From positions 1 through 64,000 of the forward strand of contig NZ_BMRX01000012.1 in assembly GCF_014648855.1 (NCBI RefSeq): a DNA stretch of 64,000 bases. The letters run 5' to 3'. The translations under genes and the position numbers were made by a program. The DNA comes from Streptomyces parvulus. Lineage in GTDB: Bacteria > Actinomycetota > Actinomycetes > Streptomycetales > Streptomycetaceae. Below, piece after piece: positions 8,586 through 15,992 of the stretch. Each line of letters starts with the position of its first letter. The stretch's first letter is position 1. The notes under the pieces were generated by a model, which had not been told where the DNA came from, did not search any database, and was given only the letters and a program-made list of their open reading frames with translations.

Positions 8586-10355
8586 TCAGTCCGCGGCCGC
8601 CCGGCCGGACGGCTCCCCGTGCCAGGAACCCCACAGCGCCGCGTACGCCCCGCCGGCCGCCACCAGCTCCTCGTGCGTGCCCAGTTCGGTCAGCAGGCCG
8701 CCCTCCATCACGGCCACCCGGTCGGCGTCGTGCGCGGTGTGCAGCCGGTGCGCGATGGCGATGACCGTACGGCCCTTCAGCACCGCGGCGAGCGCCTGCT
8801 CGGTGTGCCGGGCCGTCGTCGGGTCCAGCAGGGCGGTGGCCTCGTCCAGGATCAGCGTGTGCGGGTCGGCCAGCACCACCCGGGCCAGGGCCAGCTGCTG
8901 GGCCTGCGAGCCGTCCGTGCGGTGCCCCTTGGCGCCCAGGTCGGCGTCCAGGCCCCCGGGCAGCTCCCGCACCCAGGGCTCGGCGCCCACCGCGGCGAGC
9001 GCCGCCCACAACTCCCCGTCCCCGGCGCCCGGTTCGGCGATCAGGAGATTGTCCCGGACCGTGCCCAGGAACACGTGGTGCTCCTGGGTGACGAGCACGA
9101 CCTGGCGGCGCAGCCGCTCCGGACCGAGCGCGACCACGGGCACCCCGCCCACCGTCACCGAGCCCTCCGTCGGCGCGTCGACGCCCGCGAGGAGCCGGCT
9201 CAGCGTGGTCTTCCCGGCGCCCGACGGACCGACGACCGCCAGCCGTTCGCCCGGCCGCACCGTCAGGTCCACGCCGCGCAGCACCTCGCCGCCCCGCTCG
9301 TACGCGTACCGCACCCCCCGGACGTCGATGCGGTCGTCCGCCGGCACCGCCGACCCGTCCTCCGCCGACCGCGGGGCGCGGGCCAGCCCCTCCACCCGCG
9401 CGAAGGACGCCGCGCCCGCCTGGAGCTGCTCGGTCCGCATCAGCACCTCGTCCAGCGGCCCCGCCAGCTGCTGGAGGTACACCGCGCACGAGACCACCGT
9501 CCCGAGGCTCACCGACCCGTGCGCGTGCAGGAACCCCCCGCACAGCAGGACGCCCGCCACCGGCAGGACGTAGGAGACGTCCACCGCCGGGAAGAACACG
9601 CTGCGCAGGAAGAGCGTGTGCAACCGGGTGCGCTTCGAGACCTCCAGCGCCTCCCGGTTCGCCGCCACCCGCCGGCCGGCCAGGTGGAACGCCTCGACCG
9701 TGCGGGCCCCCGCCACCGTGGCGGCCAGGGTCTCCGCCACCTCCGAGGTGGCCGCGCCCTCGGCCAGGTACGCGGCCCGCGCCCGGCGCAGGTACCAGCG
9801 CAGCGCGACCCAGGCCGGCGTCAGCCCCAGCACCCCGACCGCGCCGAGCAACGGGTCGAGCACGAACACCGCGCCCGTGAGGAACAGCGCCTGCACCGAG
9901 TTGACCAGGAGGTCGGGCCCGGCGTCGCGCAGCGTCGTGCCGACGGTCGTCACGTCGGCGGTGCCCCGGGTCGTCAGGTCGCCGGTGCCGGCCCGCTCCA
10001 CCACCGACGCGGGCAGGGCGAGCGCCCGCTCCACGTACCGCTCCCGCACCCGGGCCAGCGTCCGCTCCCCGAAGCGGTGGCCGACGTAGCGGGCCCAGCG
10101 GGCCAGCAGCAGCTGGGCCAGCGAGCAGAGCAGAATGGCGAGAGCCATGCGGTCGACGGCCCCGACCCCCGCCCCGGCTCGCACCTCGTCGACGATCCGG
10201 CCCAGCAGCCAGGGGCCGGCCAGACCCGCGGCGGCGGCCAGGGCGTTGAGGCCGAGGACGGTGGCCAGGGCGCGGCGGTCCTCGCCCAGCAGCCGGGCCG
10301 CGGCCCGCCGGACCTCGGCGCGTTCGGCGACGGGGAGCTGTCCCGCGGACGTCAT
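8586..10355 (-). CDS. ABC exporter half-transporter (catalytically complete NBD, degenerate signature)
   Basis: 589-residue half-transporter: N-terminal six-helix ABC exporter membrane domain (about 1-330) and C-terminal nucleotide-binding domain. The NBD has Walker A GPSGAGKTT, Q-loop VTQEHH, Walker B LILDEAT with catalytic Glu, and H-loop AHRL. The ABC signature is not LSGGQ but TDGSQAQQ. The ATG overlaps the stop of the upstream half-transporter by 4 bp (ATGA), implying translational coupling and a heterodimer. The partner has the opposite defects: intact LSGGQ but no Walker A. Together they would build exactly one working ATP site. The substrate is unknown; multidrug, peptide or lipid export are possibilities. 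Confidence 0.88.
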   Translation of the reverse strand: MTSAGQLPVAERAEVRRAAARLLGEDRRALATVLGLNALAAAAGLAGPWLLGRIVDEVRAGAGVGAVDRMALAILLCSLAQLLLARWARYVGHRFGERTLARVRERYVERALALPASVVERAGTGDLTTRGTADVTTVGTTLRDAGPDLLVNSVQALFLTGAVFVLDPLLGAVGVLGLTPAWVALRWYLRRARAAYLAEGAATSEVAETLAATVAGARTVEAFHLAGRRVAANREALEVSKRTRLHTLFLRSVFFPAVDVSYVLPVAGVLLCGGFLHAHGSVSLGTVVSCAVYLQQLAGPLDEVLMRTEQLQAGAASFARVEGLARAPRSAEDGSAVPADDRIDVRGVRYAYERGGEVLRGVDLTVRPGERLAVVGPSGAGKTTLSRLLAGVDAPTEGSVTVGGVPVVALGPERLRRQVVLVTQEHHVFLGTVRDNLLIAEPGAGDGELWAALAAVGAEPWVRELPGGLDADLGAKGHRTDGSQAQQLALARVVLADPHTLILDEATALLDPTTARHTEQALAAVLKGRTVIAIAHRLHTAHDADRVAVMEGGLLTELGTHEELVAAGGAYAALWGSWHGEPSGRAAAD

Positions 10356-12160
10356 CGGACCACCTCTTCGTCGTCCCTCGCGACCAGGGCCCGGTACCCC
10401 GGTTCGGTGTCGAGCAGGTCGCGATGGGCGCCGGTGGCGGCCACCTTGCCGTCGACCAGGAACACCACCGTGTCGGCGCGGTCCAGCACCAGCGGGGAGG
10501 TGGACGCGACCACGGTCGTGCGGCCCGCGCGGGCCTCCCGCAGGCGGGCCGCGACCGTCGCCTCGGTGTGGGCGTCCAGGGCGGAGGTCGGCTCCACGGC
10601 GAGCAGCACCTCCGGTGCGCTGAGGAGGGCGCGGGCGAGGCGGACGCGTTGCCTTTGGCCGCCGGACAGGTCGCCGGCCTGGGCCGCGACCGGTGAATCG
10701 AGTCCGTCGGGGAGGGCGCGGACGATGTCTTCGGCGGCGGCCGCGTGGATGGCTTGGGTGAGGTGCGCATCAGAGACTGCCCCGGTTTGCCGCCCGGCGG
10801 GTGCGGGTGCGTCGTGGCTTGTCGCGCCCACGCGGCGGAGCCGCAAATCGACACTGCCCGCGCCCCTCGGGGGCGGCGTGTCCTGGTCGCCTACTACGTC
10901 GCGCAGGGCGCCCGCGAACAGGTCGGCCTCCGCCTCGGCGACCAGGATGCGGGACCGGATCTGGGGGAGGGGGACGGCGGACAGCGGGACCTCGCCCCAG
11001 GTCGCCTCCGACGGGGTGTAGCGGCCCAGGCGGTCGATGACCTCGGCCGCGTCGGCGGGCCGGGAGCCGGCCAGGGCGGTCAGGCGGCCGGGGAGCACGC
11101 GTACCCCGGAGGCCGGGTCGTGCAGGGCCGAGGGCTCGGCGGGGGCGTCGCGGGTGCCGGTGTCCGGCTCGGGCTCCAGACGCAGGAAGGCGACGACGCG
11201 GCGGGCGGCCACCACGCCCCGGCTGAGCTGGTGCCCCATCTCGATCAGGAACGCCACCGGCCAGCCCAGCGCGACCACGTAGCCGTACACCGACACCAGC
11301 TCACCCACGCTGATGTGCCCCCCTACGGCCTGCCGGGCGCCCAGCCAGGTCACCAGCGCCAGGAACAGCACCGGCAGCCCCACCCCCAGCGCCTGGATCC
11401 AGCTCGTCACCGCCCCGACCCGGTAGCCCCGCTCGCGCAGCAGCGCCGAGTCGCGCCGGAAGGCGTCCGCGACCAGGCCCTTGCCGCCCAGCCCGTTCAG
11501 CACCCGCAGCCCGCCCGCGAGGTCGCCGATGCGGGCGGTGAGCACCGACTGCCCCTCCCGGTACTCCGCCTCCCGGCCCTGGAGGCGCCCCATGAGCGGA
11601 CCCAGCAGCACCGCGAGCACCGGAACCCCGATCAGCACCACGAGGGCGAGCGGCGTCGACACCGACAGCATCAGCGCCCCGACCACCGCGTAGGCGACGA
11701 CCGCCCCGACGCCAGGGCCCACGGCCGTCAGCGCGGCGCTGATGGTCTGCACGTCGCCCACGCCGATGGTGACGACCTCCCCGGCGCCCACCTGCCGACG
11801 CAGCGCGGCACCGAGCCGGGTGGCGTGCCCCACGACCACCTTGACCGTGCGGAAGTTGGCGTCCATCCGTACCCGGGTCATCACGCGGTGCCGCATCAGG
11901 CCCAGCCACGCGTTGAGGGCCCCGACGCCGACCAGCGCGCCGGTCCAGCCCGCCAGCGCGCCCGTGTCACCGGGCTCCAGGCCGTGGTCGACGGCCCGTG
12001 CCATCAGGTACGGCGTCGCCGCCAGCAGGACCATCCAGGTACTGGCGAGCACCGCCCCCGCCGCGCAGCGCGGCCACTGCCTGCCGACCAGCCAGGCCAG
12101 GTAGCGCCAGCCGCCCCGGCGCTCCGGCGTGCCGGGATCCGCGTACGCGTCGATCACCAC
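10352..12160 (-). CDS. ABC exporter half-transporter with degenerate NBD carrying an in-frame repeat insertion
   Basis: 602 residues: exporter membrane domain (about 1-320), then an eroded NBD. Where Walker A should be it reads ALAGSRPADAAEV (no GxxGxGKS). The Q-loop glutamine is replaced (LVAEAEADLF), Walker B reads LLAVEPTSALD (Asp lost), and the H-loop histidine is gone (ASTSPLVL). The signature DLSGGQRQR is perfect. Between the Q-loop and signature regions about 34 extra residues (DTPPPRGAGS to GRQTGAV) are encoded by a dispersed DNA repeat. It lies 25 bp after the preceding ABC gene and overlaps the next by 4 bp. Most likely a non-hydrolysing partner rather than a pseudogene: the frame is open throughout. 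Confidence 0.85.
   Translation of the reverse strand: MVIDAYADPGTPERRGGWRYLAWLVGRQWPRCAAGAVLASTWMVLLAATPYLMARAVDHGLEPGDTGALAGWTGALVGVGALNAWLGLMRHRVMTRVRMDANFRTVKVVVGHATRLGAALRRQVGAGEVVTIGVGDVQTISAALTAVGPGVGAVVAYAVVGALMLSVSTPLALVVLIGVPVLAVLLGPLMGRLQGREAEYREGQSVLTARIGDLAGGLRVLNGLGGKGLVADAFRRDSALLRERGYRVGAVTSWIQALGVGLPVLFLALVTWLGARQAVGGHISVGELVSVYGYVVALGWPVAFLIEMGHQLSRGVVAARRVVAFLRLEPEPDTGTRDAPAEPSALHDPASGVRVLPGRLTALAGSRPADAAEVIDRLGRYTPSEATWGEVPLSAVPLPQIRSRILVAEAEADLFAGALRDVVGDQDTPPPRGAGSVDLRLRRVGATSHDAPAPAGRQTGAVSDAHLTQAIHAAAAEDIVRALPDGLDSPVAAQAGDLSGGQRQRVRLARALLSAPEVLLAVEPTSALDAHTEATVAARLREARAGRTTVVASTSPLVLDRADTVVFLVDGKVAATGAHRDLLDTEPGYRALVARDDEEVVR
10797..10875 (-). repeat. Dispersed hairpin-bearing repeat, copy A, inside an ABC transporter gene
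   Basis: Minus-strand copy of a unit also found at 37274-37354 on the plus strand. The 49-nt core (10797-10845), which includes GCGGCTCCGCCGCG, matches copy B at 47 positions. Both copies begin with a short CGCCCC/GGGGCG hairpin. Here the unit is read in frame within the ABC half-transporter and adds about 34 residues. I recall similar sequences as widespread intergenic repeats in Streptomyces, but that needs a search. Confidence 0.85.
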
Positions 12161-12185
12161 GGCCGTCCCCCGCGCCGGACCGCCC

Positions 12186-14057
12186 TCACGCGAGGCTGTC
12201 CCGCCACGCCCGGTGCAGGTCCGCGAACCTGCCCGTCCCGGCGATCAGTTCGTCCGGGGCGCCGTCCTCCACGATCCGGCCGTGCTCCATGACCAGCACC
12301 CGGTCCGCGATCTCCACGGTGGAGAGCCGGTGCGCGATCACCACCGCCGTACGGCCGCTGAGCACGGTCGTCATCGCCCGCTGCACCGCCCGCTCGCCCG
12401 GGACGTCCAGCGAGCTGGTCGCCTCGTCGAGGATCAGCACCGCCGGGTCGGCCAGCAACGCCCGCGCGAACGCCACCAGCTGGCGCTGGCCGGCGGAGAT
12501 GCGGCCACCGCGCTTGCGGACGTCCGTGTCGTAGCCGTCGGGCAGCGCGGCGATGAAGTCGTGGGCGCCGATCGCCTTCGCGGCCCGCTCGATCTCCTCG
12601 CGCGTCGCCTCCGGCCGGCCGATCGCGATGTTGTCGGCGACCGTGCCGGAGAACAGGAACGCCTCCTGCGTCACCATCACCACCCCCCGCCGCAGCTCGG
12701 GCACGGCCAGGTCGCGCAGGTCGACGCCGTCGAGCAGGACCCGCCCGTGGGAGGGGTCGTAGAACCGGGCGAGCAGCTTGGCCAGCGTCGACTTGCCCGC
12801 GCCGGTCGACCCGACCACGGCGACCGTCTGCCCGGCCGGGAGGGTCAGCGCGAAGCGCGGCAGCACCTCGCCGCCGGTGCGGTAGCCGAAGCTGACCTCG
12901 TCGAAGACCACCTCGCGGCCCGGGTGTTCGCCGGCCGCCCGGGGCAGCTCCTTCGGCGCGGCCGGTTCGGGCACCGACGGCGTCTGGGCCAGCAGTCCGG
13001 CGATCTTCTCCAGGGAGGCCGCCGCCGACTGGTACGAGTTGAGGAACATGCCGAGCCGGTCGATCGGGTCGTACAGCCGGCGCAGGTAGAGCACCGACGC
13101 CGCCAGCACACCGAGTGCCAGCGTGCCGTCCGCGACCCGGTAGGCGCCCCACAGCACGATGCCCGCGACGGCCGTGTTGGCGACCAGCCGGGACCCGACG
13201 ACGTAGCGGGCCATCTCCAGGAGCGCGTCGCCGTTGGTCCGCTCGTGGCGCCGGTTCAGGACCGCGAAGCCGGCGTCGTTGGCGGCCTCCCGGCGGAAGG
13301 CGCGCACCGGGCGGATGCCGTTCATCGTCTCCACGAACTTCACGATCACCGACGCGATCGCCGTGGACCGGTGCCGGTACACGCGCGCCGCCCGCCTGCG
13401 GTACAGCCGCACCAGCGCGTACAGCGGCACGAACGAGGCCACCGCGACCGCGCCGAGGCCGAGGTCCAGCCAGAGCAGCAGGGCCGCGATGTAGACGAAG
13501 GAGAGGATGACCGTCACCAGCTCCTGGAGCCCCTCGTCGAGCAGTTCGCGCAGGGACTCCACGTCCGTGGTGGAGCGGGAGATGAGTCGCCCCGAGGTGT
13601 AGCGCTCGTGGAAGTCGACGCTCAGCGCCTGCGCGTGCCGGAAGATCCGCCCGCGCAGGTCGAGGAGGACGTCCTGGCTGACCCGGGCGGCCGCCGCGAT
13701 GAACGCGTACTGGAGGCCGCCCGCCGCCAGCGAGCACAGCAGGAAGCCCGCGCCCACCGCGACCAGCGGCCCGTGGTCGTCGTCGCGCAGGGCCGGCACC
13801 GCGTGGTCGATGGCGTACGCCACCAGCAGCGGACCGGCCTGCACCGCCGCCTGCTGGAGCAGCAGGAGGAGCACGGTCACCGAGACGCGGGCCCGCAGCG
13901 GCGCCAGCAGGGAGCGCAGCAGGGCGCCGGTCGCGCCGGGCGGGCTGGGCAGGACGTCCTGGTCGAAGAGGCCGTCGTCGGCAGGGGCCCCGGACCCGGC
14001 CGGGTCACCGCCCTCCGGCTGCTCCCGGTCCGGCGCGGTGGCCGTCGGCGCGGTCAT
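12186..14057 (-). CDS. ABC exporter half-transporter (canonical ATPase half)
   Basis: 623 residues with an Asp/Pro-rich N-terminal tail, an exporter membrane domain and a complete NBD: Walker A VGSTGAGKST, Q-loop VTQEAFLF, signature ISAGQRQ (mildly off-consensus), Walker B LILDEATSSLD with catalytic Glu, and H-loop AHRLSTV. The ATG at 14055-14057 overlaps the stop of the upstream half-transporter by 4 bp. The membrane segment FHERYTSGRLISRSTTDVES is typical of drug/lipid exporters. It pairs with the 14054-15892 product, whose Walker B lacks the catalytic Glu, giving a heterodimer with one consensus site. The substrate cannot be read from the sequence. Confidence 0.9.
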   Translation of the reverse strand: MTAPTATAPDREQPEGGDPAGSGAPADDGLFDQDVLPSPPGATGALLRSLLAPLRARVSVTVLLLLLQQAAVQAGPLLVAYAIDHAVPALRDDDHGPLVAVGAGFLLCSLAAGGLQYAFIAAAARVSQDVLLDLRGRIFRHAQALSVDFHERYTSGRLISRSTTDVESLRELLDEGLQELVTVILSFVYIAALLLWLDLGLGAVAVASFVPLYALVRLYRRRAARVYRHRSTAIASVIVKFVETMNGIRPVRAFRREAANDAGFAVLNRRHERTNGDALLEMARYVVGSRLVANTAVAGIVLWGAYRVADGTLALGVLAASVLYLRRLYDPIDRLGMFLNSYQSAAASLEKIAGLLAQTPSVPEPAAPKELPRAAGEHPGREVVFDEVSFGYRTGGEVLPRFALTLPAGQTVAVVGSTGAGKSTLAKLLARFYDPSHGRVLLDGVDLRDLAVPELRRGVVMVTQEAFLFSGTVADNIAIGRPEATREEIERAAKAIGAHDFIAALPDGYDTDVRKRGGRISAGQRQLVAFARALLADPAVLILDEATSSLDVPGERAVQRAMTTVLSGRTAVVIAHRLSTVEIADRVLVMEHGRIVEDGAPDELIAGTGRFADLHRAWRDSLA

Positions 14058-15892
14058 CGGACCTCTTCCTTCCGCAGTCCTGCGGGCACCTCGGGCGCGT
14101 CGTGGCCGTCGAGACCGGACATCAGATGGGCGTACTCGGCGTTGCCGCGCAGCAGTTCGTGGTGGGTGCCGACGGCCGCGATGCGGCCCCCGGAGAGCAG
14201 GGCGACGCGGTCGGCGAGCAGCACCGTGGAGGGCCGGTGGGCCACGATCAGCGCGGTGGTGTCCGCCAGGACGTCCCGCAGGGCTGCCTCCACCGCGGCC
14301 TCGGTGTGCACGTCGAGCGCCGACAGCGGGTCGTCCAGGACGAGGAACCTCGGTCTGCCGACCACGGCCCGCGCGAGCGCGAGGCGCTGGCGCTGGCCGC
14401 CGGACAGGCTGAGGCCCTGCTCGCCGACCTGGGTCCCGGTGCCCTCGGGGAGCGCGTGCGCGAAGCCGGCCTGCGCCACCGACAGCGCCCGGTCCAGCTC
14501 TTCGGCGCCGGCGTCCTCGCCCGCACCCATCAGCACGTTCTCCCCGACGGTGGCCGAGAAGAGGGTGGGCTCCTCGAAGGCCACGGCGACCATGGAGCGC
14601 AGTTCGTCGCGCGAGAGGGCGGTGATGTCCTCGCCGTCCAGCGTGATCCGGCCGGCGGTCACCTCGTGCAGGCGCGGGACGAGCGCCGTCAGCGTCGTCT
14701 TGCCGCTGCCGGTGGCGCCGACCAGGGCCATGGACTCGCCGGGACGGATGTGCAGGTCGACGTCGGTCAGCAGGGGCGGGGAGCCGGGGTCCGCGTCGGG
14801 GTACCGGAACCGGACGTTCTCGAACCGGAGGCCGTCGGTCCGCCCGGCCGCGGGCAGCGGTGCGGCCGGGGAGGCACCCCCCGGCGACTCCACCTGCGCG
14901 TCCATCACCTCGAAGTACCGGTCCGTGGCCGTCGCGGCCTCCTGGCTCATCGCCAGCAGGAAGCCGATGGACTCCACCGGCCAGCGCAGGGCCAGCGCGG
15001 TGGACAGGAACGCCACCAGCGTCCCCGCCGACAGCGCCCCGTCCGCCACCCGCACCGAACCCACCACCAGCGCCGCCCCGATCGCCACCTCCGGCAGGAC
15101 GACGATCACGGCCCAGATGGACGCCAGCAGCCGCGCCTTGCGCAACTCCGTCCCGCGCAGGGTGTGGGACAGCTCGTGGAACGCCCGTGCCTGACTGCGG
15201 TGTCGGCCGAACCCCTTGATGATCCGGATGCCGAGCACGCTCTCCTCGACCACGGTCGTCAGATCCCCCACCTGGTCCTGCGCCCGGCGCGCCGCCTCGG
15301 AGTACTTCTTCTCGAAGACCACGCAGGTGAGCATCACGGGGATCGCCGGCCCGAGGACGACCAGGCCGAGCGTCCAGTCCTGGACCAGCATGATGCCCAC
15401 GCCCGCCAGGATCGTCACGCCGTTGACCAGCAGGAACGTCAGCGGGAAGGCGAGGAACATCCGCAGCAGCATCAGGTCGGTGGTCCCGCGCGACAGCAAC
15501 TGCCCCGAGGCCCAGCGGTCGTGGAAGGCCACCGGCAGCCGCTGCAGGTGCCGGTAGAGGTCCGCGCGCATCCCCGCCTCCACGCCGGCCAGCGGGCGGG
15601 CCACCATCCACCGCCGCAGCCCGAACAGCAGCGCCTCCGCGAGCCCGAGGAGCAGCAGGTACAGCGCCCCGAGCCACACGCCGCCCGGATCGCGGTCGGC
15701 GACCGGGCCGTCCACCATCCACTTCAGGACGAGGGGGATCACCAGCCCCACGCAGGAGGCGGCGATCGCGACGCACGCGGCGGTCGCCAGCCGCACGCGC
15801 ACGGGGCGGACGTACGGCCACAGCCGCAGCAGGGAGCGCACGGTGGAGCGGTCGCCGGCGAGGTCCGGGGCGGGAACGGGTGTAGTGGGCAT
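14054..15892 (-). CDS. ABC exporter half-transporter (Walker B Asp variant), first gene of a four-gene exporter operon
   Basis: 612 residues, start MPTTPVPAPDL. Membrane domain (FHDRWASGQLLSRGTTDLML) and NBD with Walker A VGATGSGKTT, signature LSLSGGQRQR, H-loop AHRPSTV, and a Walker B reading LVLDDPLSALD. Asp replaces the catalytic Glu, as seen in the degenerate site of heterodimeric exporters. First gene of a run of four same-strand half-transporters (two 4-bp overlaps and one 25-bp gap), so one transcript probably encodes both heterodimers. The promoter should lie in the 100 bp between this gene and the glgX stop. Confidence 0.9.
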   Translation of the reverse strand: MPTTPVPAPDLAGDRSTVRSLLRLWPYVRPVRVRLATAACVAIAASCVGLVIPLVLKWMVDGPVADRDPGGVWLGALYLLLLGLAEALLFGLRRWMVARPLAGVEAGMRADLYRHLQRLPVAFHDRWASGQLLSRGTTDLMLLRMFLAFPLTFLLVNGVTILAGVGIMLVQDWTLGLVVLGPAIPVMLTCVVFEKKYSEAARRAQDQVGDLTTVVEESVLGIRIIKGFGRHRSQARAFHELSHTLRGTELRKARLLASIWAVIVVLPEVAIGAALVVGSVRVADGALSAGTLVAFLSTALALRWPVESIGFLLAMSQEAATATDRYFEVMDAQVESPGGASPAAPLPAAGRTDGLRFENVRFRYPDADPGSPPLLTDVDLHIRPGESMALVGATGSGKTTLTALVPRLHEVTAGRITLDGEDITALSRDELRSMVAVAFEEPTLFSATVGENVLMGAGEDAGAEELDRALSVAQAGFAHALPEGTGTQVGEQGLSLSGGQRQRLALARAVVGRPRFLVLDDPLSALDVHTEAAVEAALRDVLADTTALIVAHRPSTVLLADRVALLSGGRIAAVGTHHELLRGNAEYAHLMSGLDGHDAPEVPAGLRKEEVR

Positions 15893-15992
15893 CAGCAGCG
15901 AGCCTACGGTTCACCACTGACACTGCCCACCGAGTTTTCGCGCGCACCGGGGTCGTACGGGAGCACCCTCCGCCCGCCCGGCGCCCTGAGCG

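Noticed and set aside
10352..12160. Pseudogene call for the degenerate ABC half
   Set aside because: The frame is open for 602 codons, the signature motif is perfect, the overlaps with neighbours are intact, and the partner has complementary losses; a non-catalytic subunit fits better.
12186..15947. A single 1253-residue minus-strand frame spanning two ABC genes
   Set aside because: Its first half is the out-of-frame shadow of the 14054-15892 ABC gene. The real gene starts at ATG 14057, overlapping the upstream stop by 4 bp.
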